From contig CM040104.1 in NCBI GenBank assembly GCA_022496805.1, positions 860,650 to 924,649 on the forward strand: a DNA stretch of 64,000 bases, in the 5' to 3' direction. Below, one piece after another: positions 10,611 through 21,225 of this stretch. A program made the translations under genes and the position numbers. Source of the stretch: Pohlia nutans. Its lineage: Eukaryota > Streptophyta > Bryopsida > Bryales > Mniaceae. Below the pieces are notes generated by a model. That model saw only the letters and a list, made by a program, of their open reading frames with translations, ran no database searches and was not told the origin of the DNA. The first letter of the stretch is position 1. Every line of letters starts with the position of its first letter.

Positions 10611-10762
10611 AGCGTATTATGACGAATTTTTTTGTGGCAATGGAGTATTGGAGCGTATTATGACAGTTTTGTGGCAATAGAGTATTGGAGCATATTATGA
10701 CCAAAAAAAAGTGTGGCAATAGTGTTTTGGAGTTTATTGTGACAACAATTTTTTGGTAGTGG
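10602..10762. repeat. Minisatellite, four units of ~39 bp
   Basis: Units start near 10604, 10644, 10682 and 10722 with GTATTGGAGCGTATTATGAC and variants, each followed by an A/T run and GTGGCAATAG. The fourth unit is the most diverged. Confidence 0.8.
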
Positions 10763-12477
10763 AATATGGGCACATTGGGTCTTCACTCGAGGAGATGGAT
10801 TTGGGTCTTATTAAACGAATGATTGAAATATATTTACGGAAGTGTGTTCTTGAAGTATTTAGGATTGGTATGTATTCATTTAAACTGTTGGTGTTATTTA
10901 GATTTAATATTGTTTAGTTTAGTATTGTTTTATATTTATTGAATCTAGTGTTTTTTTTCTTTATATTAAGCATCAAAGGACTAAGGATTCATAGTTTTAA
11001 AATGAAAAATTCAACTGATCATATTGCAAAAAAATACAATTCATGCAAGGCTACATTTTATGTCACTAGAATTATTAAAGAACATTGTATGTGTTGATGA
11101 AAAGAAAAACAAAATTTGAATAAAAGGATGTATACGGAGGACCTATTCATTTTTTATAAATAACACATGGCCAAACTTGGTCTTTTTGTCCCTTTAGGGG
11201 TTGGGGTTAAAATATTAGGTATATTGGGATTAGGGTCATATTATTTTCTTTTCTAATCTCATGATTGTTAAGAAAACAAGCAGCTACGCTATGAAGAGCT
11301 TTGACTAGAATAGAACAAGTGAAGGACGAGAATGCATCTCCATGAAATTATGGACGGAATAGATTTGGTACAATGGTGTTTAGCCCAAAAATTGACTGTT
11401 CCCGCAATGCCTCTTCTCTTCAGTCAGAGCCAATAAATCATATAAAGAGTAAATGAATCATAGTATAATATTTATGTATGTTGTATAAAAATGGTATATA
11501 GCGAGGGTTCAAGCTTCAATGATGCGGTAGAGGGAATCGATGCTAAAACATACAATATAGAGCTACAAAGTAGTGGGAAAGTCTTGAAAGGCGTGCCATT
11601 CCTAAATGAGAATGTTTGGTTTGTTTGATATGATTTTTATATGTTTTGATGATATATATTAAGTTTATCATAAGTAATTGTGTCTTTTCAAGATATATTA
11701 ACCCCTACAAGTTAAACCAAAAACCCCAAATTGTCATCATGTTTCTTTTAGTAGTTTTAAATAGGTTTTATATATAATTTTTTTTGTTCAAATTCATTTT
11801 TTCTTGTACTAATATATACAATGCTCTTCACTGATTCTAGTGATATTAAATAGATCTCATCTAAAATGTACATTTCATATTATGGTCATTTTGTTTGTGT
11901 CATTTTAAATAAATGTATCCGGCTTTTGGTCCTTTAACCCTTAAAGGGTTGATGGAGATAGTAGACACATTGGCGTGTATTTGACATTTGTTGTAAATAG
12001 AAAGTTCCAAATTGAGATCCCAATAGCTCATTAAATTCATGTCGATTTGAATTTGAATTTCACTTTTGATCTTAAACCCATAGGAGGTGTGGAATCATGC
12101 CAAATACGATAGAATATTGGTGTATAATATTGGTCGGATAGGGCTCTTTGGACCTTTAACCCCTAAAGGACCATGCTCATTCCTAAAATTTTATCACTTT
12201 CTCGTGATGCTTTCAGAAAGGCAATTGTATCTCTTGATTGGTATTCATGTAGAAAACTTCACCGTTGAAGTTCAAAAAGGACTTAGTCATGAGACTGTAC
12301 ATTAATTTTCAGAACAATCTACCGTATATATTACATGATTATAAGGTTTGATTTTTGAAAATTTTGAATAAAACCAACTCGTCATTCATTGCAAACTTTC
12401 TCATAAATTTAGAAACCATGATTAGCGTTTGAAAGTTTAAGAGCATACAAAGATGTACTATATCTAGGTACAAAAAA
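10763..12477. other. No gene recognised (A+T-rich spacer)
   Basis: About 1.7 kb of strongly A+T-rich DNA with several CCTTTAGGGG-like patches (near 11199, 11930 and 12157) that may be remnants of one dispersed repeat. No open frame above background was found. Confidence 0.5.
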
Positions 12478-12536
12478 TGGTCTCAGAACCACTTTATGAA
12501 ATTTAGCACTAACCACTTGAGCAGAGTATGTTCGAA

Positions 12537-13237
12537 GAGCATCCCTACTCCTGCACGCTAGAGATGACTCACTCAAATTATTCATTTACATTTGAAGAGC
12601 CCTTGCACTCACACTCCCCTACCCTTGGAGGGCCCTTACACATCAAAAGTGCACATTAAATATTCAATGAACCAATCACAAGTAGAATGTGGGGATTTAG
12701 TCAACTAAATAGTGATTTAGTCAACTAAATAGTGATTTAGTCAACTAAATAGTGATTTGAAAGGCCATTTCTTGACACGCTAGGATCCAGAGTCAGAGCA
12801 ACTCCACCGCAGCCCTCCCAGGGCCCTCCCAACTCCAGAAGTAAATGAAAAGTGCCCATGGCCCTTCCAAAATGGCTCTTGACTCTGTATCCTAGCGTGT
12901 CAAGAAATGGCCCTTCAAATCACTATTTAGTTCACTAAATCACTAATTAGTTCACTAAATCCCCACATTCTATTTGTGATTGGTCCATTTGAATATTTAA
13001 TGTGCACACATTGATGTGTGAGAGGCCTCCAAGGGTTGGAGAGTGTAAGTGGAGGGGCCCTCCAAATGTAAATGAATAATTTGAGCGAGTCATCTCTAGT
13101 GTGTATGAGTGGGGATGCTCTCAAGAGCCATTTTGGAAGGGCCTTGGGCACTTTTCATTTACTTTTGGAGTTGGGAGGGCCTTGGGTACTTTTCATTTAC
13201 TTCTGAAGTTGGGAGGGCTGCGGTGGAGCTGCTCTAA
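12537..13237. mobile_element. Two interleaved foldback MITEs
   Basis: Pair 1: GAGCATCCCTACTC at 12537 is matched inversely by GAGTGGGGATGCTC ending 13120, with arms extending through TCATTTACATTTGAAGAGCCC and the GGGCCCTCCAAATGTAAATGA block. Pair 2: AGAGCAACTCCACCGCAGCC at 12796 is matched inversely by GGCTGCGGTGGAGCTGCTCT ending 13237, sharing the arm AGTAAATGAAAAGTGCCC. The terminus GAGCAACTCCA resembles plant hAT-type MITE ends (from memory). A 20-bp unit with TTAGTCAACTAAATAGTGAT is tandem three times at 12698-12757 and appears inverted at 12918-12960. A 32-bp direct repeat (12478-12509 and 13269-13300) flanks the whole. Confidence 0.8.
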
Positions 13238-13699
13238 AGCAGAGTGTGTTCTGGAGTGTAGAGCTTAGTGGTCTCAGAACCACTTTATGAAATTTAGCAC
13301 AAGATGCTACCTCCCACATAAATGATATATACTTTGGCTACCTTGTGAATGTACTACTCACGATACCTCTATAATATCCGGCAATACCCTTGATATACTA
13401 ACGTAATACCAAGGTGATACCATGGTGATATCCGCGGATATCACCTCATGAAGTTGCTACATATTTATATCATGATGAGCATCTCGCTACATTGAAAAAA
13501 AAATCATTTTTTTTCTTTGTATGTTTAGCAGCTCCATTTTTTTGGTTAGAAATCCAGCTAATATTAGCCAGTTTTGAGATCACTGGTAGAGCTAGTGTGA
13601 AGCAGGATGAGTTATGAAGCGTCAGTATTTTAGAGTGTGTTCTGCATTTCTGCACGACCTTGGATTGCAGTTGAATTTCAGCAGCCCTGTGACCTCGGG

Positions 13700-13895
13700 C
13701 AACGGAATGCTCTGCCACCTCGAAAAACCCGTGCAATTTTGTCCACCTTCTGCAACTGAAGCTCCTTTTTGCAGGCACGAACTTTCTGCAGCTCCATCTT
13801 CTTCTCCAAGCCCGTGGGCCGCCGCCACGTGGCGGACCTACGACCGTCGATGGGCAGCGTCGATTGGATGGCCACAGTTGCTGATGCCTCCCAAG
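13700..13895 (-). repeat. Right arm of the ~190-bp inverted repeat pair
   Basis: Reverse complement of the 9594-9775 arm with scattered differences and an internal segment (AGAAGAAGATGGAGCTGCAG on the minus strand) absent from the left arm. A short peptide (LHGFFEVAE) is readable in both arms, so the repeat might derive from coding DNA. Confidence 0.75.
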
Positions 13896-13930
13896 TGTTG
13901 CGGCTAGAAACCTATGTCAATTAAAACCTG

Positions 13931-14095
13931 TAAACAGTGTCTAACTACCCTTTTGATGTTCTTGACGCGTCAATTAACAATTTGTGAATAGTCCCTTCCT
14001 ATCTTTTTGTCATTCCTGAAACCTCAATTAACAATTCGTGAACAGTGTCTACTTATCCTTTTATCGTTCTTGAAGCCTCAATTAAGTTATGAGAT
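13931..14095. repeat. Three tandem units of ~57 bp
   Basis: Each unit contains CAGTGTCTA(C/A)TTATCC-like sequence, CGTTCTTGAAGCCTCAATTA and ACAATTCGTGAA. Unit starts are near 13933, 13990 and 14040. Confidence 0.7.
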
Positions 14096-15260
14096 ACTGT
14101 ACTCTTGTTGGAGAGAGTTCCCATTGATTGGATGAAAAACATCCACAAAATTGGAGTAGGGTTTCAGTCAAAGTCACTGCGAATCCATGGACGACGCTGC
14201 TCGAGCCTTTCGTCCAGGTTTAGAATAGGTTGAGTTTGTTAGGGAAACCGAGTCGCGCCAGGCCCTGAGAAATCCAATCCTTGCATTGGCTTCCCATTCG
14301 ATTCGGCTCTAATACTGTGAGATATGTTGTGAAAAATGCAATCCGTGTTTCCTTCAGAACGAAAAAGTTGTTAAGATTCAAGACGTTTGTCTGCGAACCT
14401 TGACATTGTGTTGATCGCGATTGCACAGTCTGCTTGCGTTTTATCTCTCCCTCCGCCATCGCCAAACTTCTAACCTCAAACGCACACACTTATCACCTAT
14501 TGCGTCGGAAAGGAAAATATGAACGTTGGACAAGCTTATTTGGACATCTACGAGTTTCCAACTTCTATTTTTTGTGGTTTTTGGGACCCTGTGATTGTTC
14601 TGTTTTTCTACTACTGGTTTCTGACCTAGTGCTGCTTCTACATAGTTGCTAATATACGGCATGACGAGGTTTGTAAGATCAACCCAATTTAATATGGACT
14701 TTTCAATGTCAGTAGCTCTAATATTTAGTCTTTTCAACGGAATCCATCATAGGATGGAAGCAAACAAGGAAATGTAGGAGTAATTCCAGAAACGTTGTGA
14801 AAATTTCTTAATCTCAATTTTGATAAAGTAGGGCGGTATGATTGATCACAGTAATATAAGTAATCATTTCTTATACTTAGTGAATTACAATTGTACATGA
14901 AAATGTTTACAGGTGAAACTGCCTTTGGTTGCTCGACTGTTACGCAATCAGGCAATGACTTCAAAACCTTCAGGGACTAAACGGAAACTCCATTTCCCCA
15001 AATTTGGTACAGGTGCTAAGAAAGCCAAACAAGATCTGGTTGTCATCAAATTTGAGTCAATGATTCTCTCTTTTCATCAGATAGTATACGAGGTATTGAT
15101 GTTTCTCGAAATCTCTCATTTTCAATGCAGATGTTTCTCTTAGGTTTGTGTAGCATCTATTTATCACTTGATCCAAGAAGACCTGAAAATGTAGGATTTT
15201 TTATTTTATTTTATTTTATTTTTTTCCTGAAACAGATTTTTATTTGTCTTGGTGTTTTAG
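14096..15260. other. No gene recognised
   Basis: Mixed-composition sequence before the ABC-transporter fragment. Short open frames on both strands have no recognisable features. Some of this could be upstream intron or exon of the decayed transporter, but I cannot show it. Confidence 0.4.
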
Positions 15261-15498
15261 GTAAAAATTCGAGGTATTCAAGACCCTCGAGTACTGCTTT
15301 CCAATGTCTCCGGATTTTCCAAACCAGGCACTTTGACTGCATTGATGGGAAGTAGTGGCGCTGGAAAAAAAACATTACTTGACGTCCTAGCTGGTCGCAA
15401 GGCGACAGGCAGAATACTTGGTGACGTTCTTATCAATGGCTACCCTAAAGTGCAAGAGACTTTTGCACACAATATTGTTTTGAGCAGAGCATTCCTGT
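15261..15498 (+). pseudogene. Exon fragment of a PDR-type ABCG transporter
   Basis: After an acceptor-like ggtgttttag the frame reads [20 protein letters not shown], then a Walker A region GSSGAGKKT and [28 protein letters not shown]. This is the first nucleotide-binding domain of plant PDR/ABCG full-size transporters, which normally has GASGAGKTT. Here the Thr after the Walker Lys is Lys, beside an A8 run. After QETFA the expected SGYCEQ continues only in another frame (Tyr-Cys then Glu-Gln readable), so there is a frameshift, then a stop near 15498. It is a non-functional fragment in a cluster of gene pieces leading to a CACTA terminus at 19886. Confidence 0.8.
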
Positions 15499-16044
15499 GA
15501 GGAGTACAAATTGCCATTTCCGATGAGCAGGTCACCTCTCCTCAAGCGTCAGATTCCGAAACCCAGCGTCGTCGTCGGCTTGGCTCCTTGCCCGCTCTCC
15601 TGGCCTTTTCATGTTCATTTCCAATCTGCCGAAGTGCTGCCGATTCTCGGAGGTTTTTGTTCTCGTCACAGACAGCTTCTGCGTTTTTTGGTGATCTTTT
15701 GGCTCGCAAATTTGCTTTCCGTGGCGCCGTGATGAGGGAGGAGAAAACAAAAAAGCAGAAGCTTGTCGAGGTTGTGCAGGCAAAGCGAATGACATCTTCT
15801 ACTCGCGCTCCTAATTTCCAGGTATTTTGCGGTTTGTGAAAATTATTCCCAAGCTTCTGAGACTCTTAAGTAACTTAGTTCAATCCGTTTTGAGTGATGG
15901 TTGAGTACGCTCAAAAGCCTTAACGAATCCCTACCTTTTGTGTAAGTCAGCCATTTTTAAAAGAAAATTGAAATTGTTTTGTTGTAGAGAAGTCGATTGG
16001 CTTGTAACTTACCATGAGCTTCAACTGGCCCTTTAGCGTGAATA

Positions 16045-16103
16045 GGGCACTTGGGAGCAGGGCACTTGGGTGCAGGGCACTTGGGTGCAGGGCACTTGGG
16101 TAT
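16045..16103. repeat. 15-bp tandem repeat, four units
   Basis: GGGCACTTGGGTGCA repeated four times (first copy with A for T). It lies in otherwise unremarkable DNA between the ABCG fragment and the acidic-protein ORF. Confidence 0.9.
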
Positions 16104-17040
16104 TACAGCTCGGTTTGTCTCACTCGACCGTTCCGCGCTGGAATCCATCGAGGAGACAACCCAAGCTCAAAAACATATCCATTCGCATTTTTCATTCGTC
16201 GACTTTTTGTCATCCGTTATCATCGTCTGCCTTCGTCTTCTGCTTCGTTCTGTGCAGAAGAAGGTTTGTTTGGCTATGGCAAGCATCAAAGTGTGGGTGT
16301 CCTAAAACAAGTCCTTGTCATGATCTTTGGCTTTTGGCTGTGTGAACAGGGCAGTAGGGTGGTGGCACGTTACATAGAGGAGATCATGCCTGCAACGGAA
16401 AGAGCATGACAAGGACTTGTACTGCACTTAAGAGAGAGAACTGATACCCTACGTCAGATTAAGTGTTTGATCACTCTACGATCATGATGGATGCTTCAAG
16501 CTTGGGCCAAAACATAAGAGAAGCTTATCAGTGTTAAAGAATTTCATGGAATTTGCAAAAGTGTCGTGCGTGCTGTGCATGCATTGTTCTAAATTCAAAG
16601 CCCCGATTGACTAGCAAAAGGAGTCCGTCAGGGCAGCAGATCCTTTGACGCTGAAAGCACAAAAAGAATAAAGCTAAAAAAAAGAATTTATTCTGTTTCC
16701 CACCCTTTACCCGTGTCTTGCTCTCTTGAGCAACAGGGGATCCCTTCTCTGTCTTCATCTGCTCCCGCTCATTAGGGGACCTCTTCTCTCTCCTCTTGTA
16801 AACGATGGCGGTACCCTTCTTTGTCTGGGGTATCTTCAGCTCACCCTAGCTGATTTCAAGCTTCTGTACCTCATTAATCCTCTTCCTCTTCTAACCAGCT
16901 GGACGATGCTTCGTTGGCGATGGCAAGGCAGTGTCCACCTCAACTTCCTTCCCTTTGCTAACTTCTTCCATCTGCACATTGCCTCTTCCTTCAGACTCAT
17001 GTTTATCCTTGTATAAACAACCGCAGTGAGTCATGAAAAC
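16104..17040. other. No gene recognised
   Basis: Contains C/T-rich stretches (16730-16995) but no supported gene or repeat. It may be part of the gene-fragment cluster between 15.2 and 18.2 kb. Confidence 0.4.
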
Positions 17041-17149
17041 ATGTAGAGTTAAAGGGGACTTCTTGACTAATTCTAGTCGGCAATGTAAAAAACGTGACTA
17101 GCTTTAGTCATAAATTCCATAAGCATGACTAGCACTAGTCATTTCGACC

Positions 17150-17515
17150 CTATACCCTAAACTCTAAAATGGCCCTCACAGCTGCTGTCGACGGGGTCGC
17201 TGTCTTCGTAGCTATCGATTTCTCCGCGACCTCCGCCTCCACGTCGTTTTTTCCGCTGTCACTAACTACTTCCTCCTTGCCGTCTTCCTCTGCATCAGAC
17301 TCCTCCGCCGTAGACGACAGCGTGCTATTGAGATCTAACTTTGGTGAGGACTTCGCCGCCTCTGCCTCCGCTTCGGATTCCTCGCTGTTGCTTCTTTCCT
17401 GCTCCTCATCAGACTCTTCCTCCTTCGACTCTTCCTCCTTCAACTCGTCTTCATTTGATTCTTCTTCATTGGAGGGCTCGCTTTCCAGCACCCTGTGCTT
17501 ATTTGATTTTTCCAT
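17150..17515 (-). CDS. Short acidic, Glu/Ser-rich protein or first exon
   Basis: An ATG in a good context (gccATGG, 17513-17515) opens a 121-codon frame dominated by Glu, Ser, Asp and Ala (runs such as EEESKEEESDEEQE), ending with a neutral tail and TAG. Acidic N-termini like this occur in plant GeBP-type transcription regulators, histone chaperones and many nuclear proteins, so no family can be claimed. It could be a captured first exon. It sits between two clusters of TGACTA/TAGTCA motifs, close to the formin exon on the same strand. Confidence 0.4.
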   Translation of the reverse strand: MEKSNKHRVLESEPSNEEESNEDELKEEESKEEESDEEQERSNSEESEAEAEAAKSSPKLDLNSTLSSTAEESDAEEDGKEEVVSDSGKNDVEAEVAEKSIATKTATPSTAAVRAILEFRV

Positions 17516-17934
17516 GGCGACAGAGCTTCCAAGTACGATGACGAGATGCAAGTGAATTTTGAGCAGTGGTCTCCATTTTTCAAATTCCAGCAAGGATAAG
17601 GTCAGTCTAAGTACAACAATCCTATGCAATGATGATTGAAAAGGTTGTCTGAGGTTGTGGGGAAGTGGAGTGAAAGTGAAAATCAAACCACTTAGGGTTT
17701 CATAATCAATGGGTGGCGGCTGCGTTTAGAGTGCGGAATTATCGCCGCCGCCGCCACGTGTTTGTAGTCATTGTAGTGCTATTAATAGTTCACCGTTATC
17801 CATCAATGATTAGGTTTAGTCACCTAGTTTGCTTCGTTGACTATTCGTAGTCAGGAGTTCTTCATCCATGACTAGATGTACGCACATTATTGACAATTTT
17901 GAAATGGTGCTAGAGTAAGTATACTTAGCTCTTC

Positions 17935-18128
17935 CTCAAATGATGCCCTATAAAGCAACGCTTCAAGGCGCTCAAATGTATTAGGAATCTGAAGTATTTC
18001 TAGAATGAAGCGATCTACTGAACCCAACAAAGCTGAGTCGCCCTTATACTCTTGAAACTTGGACACTTCTTCCTCTGTCGGTGACATCTTTACTAAAAGC
18101 TGTAAAGTCTCCTGGCGCAGAACCTTGC
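17935..18128 (-). pseudogene. Formin FH2-domain exon fragment
   Basis: The frame reads LVKMSPTEEEVSKFQEYKGD, then LLGSVDRFILEILQIPNTFE and RLEALLYRASFEEEL. This is the FH2 segment of plant formins (usual form KMAPTxEEExKLxxYxGDxSxLGxAERFL). An acceptor-like ttgcag precedes it at about 18129. Some conserved positions are altered (for example GSVDRF for GPAERF). No neighbouring FH2 exons were found, so it is an isolated exon, most simply captured by the surrounding CACTA element. Formins nucleate actin filaments; this piece could not. Confidence 0.75.
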
Positions 18129-18581
18129 CTGCAAATTAAGAATGAGTGTTGTATTTCTCACTCTTCGTGAATTCGCCATCCACAACTCGCAAAGAGTTCA
18201 TGTCCGATTGTATCGATCGTATTGTACATAACCTAATTTAGATGAGGGCATCACCAAAACAAGAGAGGAACATTGCATGAAATCCTTCAAGATTATAGAG
18301 AGTATGCACCTAAGCAATATAATTCTTACATAGTAATATAAGATAAAATAAGCACTACGTTTGGTCATTATTTTAGATTTAAGGACTAGCTATTAGCACG
18401 AGACAGACGGAACAGATAGGAAAGTGAATAAAACGACTAAGTATAGTCACTATTCTGGAAAAACTGACTAACAGAGCTACACATGAGGTTGTATTCTAAT
18501 AATTTAGGTAAAATAACGGACTCGAGGTGATGTGTATACTGCAAGCGGTATGCGAGTGAAATGAGTCGTCGAGAAGAGGCT

Positions 18582-19100
18582 TGAAAAGAATTCCGAAGAC
18601 AAAGCAGGAGAAAACTTCCAGATTATCTTGTAGATATACGACAAGAATCCTTCAATACGTGGTTCCAAAATGCTGTATCTGAAAACAATGCGATAAGGAA
18701 TGATGTCTTTGGGGATATACTCGCACTGTTACTGCATCCTACACGAGAAGCAAAGGGATACAAGGCGATGCATGCATACGGCAATCATATACGAGTACAC
18801 GGAGCAGAAGCACATATGTCCACATATGACAGTGGAGTAGCGGCTACGTTTCTTCAATCTTGTCGCGCTAGTTCTAGTGACTGGAACATGAGGACAGTAA
18901 ATTTGGTGCATGTGGGGTGGGTGGACGAAATTATCAGCGTTGACTACGGGAAATTTGAAGTGGTGGTGTTGTATTGCACATGGGCACAAGCGAACAAGAG
19001 GGGAGCTTGGGCTACAATGAAATGTGACAAATATGGATTCACATTGTTGAGATTTGATCGCTCGACATTACTGTCTACAGTGACTAAGAGTAGATTTTAA
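18582..19100 (+). pseudogene. TNP2-type CACTA transposase, C-terminal fragment
   Basis: The frame contains SFNTWFQNAV, LHPTREAKGYKAMHAYGNHI, TYDSGVAATF and WVDEIISVDYGKFEVVVLYC followed by DKYGFTLLRFDRS. This order matches the C-terminal (DUF4216-like) part of plant TNP2 transposases, as does the longer copy at 39.6-40.3 kb, which shares SGVAATF and FGNH-type motifs but is clearly diverged. One in-frame TGA lies near 18582. The catalytic part is missing. Confidence 0.75.
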
Positions 19101-19639
19101 AGTGTAGCAAATGGCTATTTCCACATTGCTAATTATTCTACATTGCCAAAGTATACAATTGGACTTGCCTTATAATTATCTTCAACGTCACTGATTGAAG
19201 CTAGAACATGCATGCGCACTACCTCAAATTAAAATTCAAGATGAATATCAAAGCACATTTAAACCAATGATTGAGAAAAATTCAGCATGGACATGAAACG
19301 GGCACAACTTGAAAGAAATTGCTGATAAAAAAGAGGGAGAGGTAGAGTAAACGAAAGTGGAAAGAATACATGAGGGGAAGAAGCGATGTAGTCAAAATAA
19401 AACTATCATAGTCAAAAAGAGAAAAAAAAAACATCAATGCAAAGTAAATAAATGACAAGTATTTGAACAAGGTGCAAAGAGAACTGCAGCGACTGTAAAC
19501 AGTGAGAAGGTTATCTGGAAAAAATATCCATGACATCCGAATTGATAAAATGATATAAAAATGTAAGAAGAAAAATAATTATGGAATGAAAAAAAAATTA
19601 AAAAAAATTATGAAGGCCCCACTCTAAATCCCACTTACA

Positions 19640-19886
19640 ATTGGCTGCCCAAAACTATAGTCACTTAACTACTAATTCTAGTCATATGGCTGCCCACACA
19701 AAAAACAACCGGAAGAATACGTTCCCTACAGAGTTCCTATTGAGGTTCTGTGAAAATATGACTAAAATCATGTGATGACTATAGAATGTTCTAGTCACCA
19801 AAGTAGTTACTGATGACTGAATTCTAACCGATAGTCATATCTAGTCATATGGCCATAGTCATATTTTGTATGCTCTCCTAGTAGTG
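19640..19886. repeat. CACTA subterminal motif cluster and right terminus
   Basis: At least eight TGACTA/TAGTCA motifs (such as ATATGACTAAAATCATG and CTAGTCATATGGC) precede the terminal GTATGCTCTCCTAGTAGTG. Such clusters are binding sites for the element-encoded TNPA-type protein in known En/Spm elements. Confidence 0.7.
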
Positions 19887-19904
19887 GATGTCAGTTTAAC
19901 TCGA

Positions 19905-21200
19905 CCCGATCTAAATGGACAAAGAAACTCTTGTGTGAAACGGTACTTTAGATCGGACCCGATCTAAACTTCACCGATAAATGCCACATATCAACTCGAG
20001 TTGACCTAAATTGCACTCTATTCAGCTCGACTTGACCTAAATTACCCTAAATTATGATCAATACACATGAAAACTAAAAGCAAACAGTGCTAAAAGCACT
20101 TTCCCGTTCCACTAGTTTAGGTTGATTTGACCTAAAATTGCATGGAAAGATCAAAGTTCAGGAATTCTAGGATAGAAAGTCTACCATATGCAAATGTACC
20201 ATGTGTAAATTCAGCTCGAATCAACCTAAATTACCCTAAAATGCATTATATTCGACCTAAACTACGTAAAATTCAGCTCGGTTTGACCTATATTACTCAA
20301 ATTTTTAATCAATAAACATGAAAAGAAAAAAATTAAACTAAAACTAAGATTCAGTTCCATCAGTTTAGGTCTATGCAATCTAAAACCGCATACAAAGTTC
20401 ACAATTTATTAACTGTGGGACAAATGGTCTACTACATACAGTGATAAATCAGCTCGACTTGACCTAAATAACCATTAGCAATATAAAATTACATTACAAG
20501 ATCGAAGTTCACAAATGATAAGACACAGTGTTTACCACATACTCTGATAGATGGAGATGTACCTTGTGTACATTCAATTTGAATCGACCTAAATTGCCCT
20601 AGATGGCTTACAAAGCAAAATAAAAGAATCAATTATACTAGGATGAAGCTCCAATTCAAGCAGTTTAGGTCGAATTGGCCTAAAATCCCTTACGCTATCT
20701 GTAAGTAGCGTAACTGTAGGACACAAATAATACAGGAATAAATCAGAAATATAAAATGACCCTACTTATATTCAGCTCGACTCGACCTAATTTTCTACTA
20801 CATAGAATCCCATTAAACGGAAATTCATTGGCACTTCAGCATATATTCAAAGTTCTTGAGATCACAATACGGGATGTTTTTAACTATAGTTGCCATTTAG
20901 CTCGGATCGACCTTAGATGTATATAATAACCTATTTGGAAGTGATAACCAACCATAATTTTTCATAACATTTACTACAAGAATGACACTTATGTTACATA
21001 CTGAAACCTTCAATAATCCAAACCCGTCTACAATTCAGCTCGACTCAAGCTAAATTTTGATGAAGGCCTGACCTAGAGAGACCTTCTGTTTGTACGCCAC
21101 TGATAATAATGCATACAGAACTACAAAATTTAAACCACACTTTTGTTTGTACGACTCTTCTTGCATGTTATACGCACTTTAGCTCGTGTCGATCTAAACG
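19905..21200. repeat. Array of quasi-palindromic TCGACCTAAA motifs
   Basis: About 15 copies, roughly 50-130 bp apart, of CAGCTCGACTTGACCTAAAT or its inverse (TTTAGGTCGAATTGGCCTAAA at about 20664 shows the palindrome best). They end just before the ATG of the large unrecognised gene at 21226. Further copies lie at about 22695 and at 43080-43500. The regular motif in otherwise A+T-rich DNA suggests protein-binding or subterminal transposon sites; this is inference. Confidence 0.75.
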
Positions 21201-21225
21201 TATGTCTCTACACTCTGTACACAGA

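Larger units (their letters stand above)
17041..19886 (+). mobile_element. CACTA (En/Spm) element remnant, right end at 19886
   Basis: The right end reads ...GCTCTCCTAGTAGTG, the inverse of the CACTACTAGGAGAGC class of CACTA termini. It is preceded by a dense cluster of TGACTA/TAGTCA motifs (19640-19870). The same motifs cluster at 17041-17143 and 17760-17880, probably the other subterminal region or parts of it. A TNP2 C-terminal fragment lies inside (18582-19100). No matching CACTA left terminus was found, so the left boundary is a guess. Formin and acidic-protein pieces fall inside the motif-bounded region, as expected of gene-capturing CACTA elements. Confidence 0.6.

Noticed and set aside
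16534..17016. Short open frames on both strands near 16.5-17.0 kb
   Set aside because: Composition follows C/T-rich DNA; no motif, splice signal or neighbour supports a gene.
17150..17515. Assignment of the acidic ORF to a GeBP-type transcription factor
   Set aside because: Only the acidic composition agrees; the DNA-binding part is absent.
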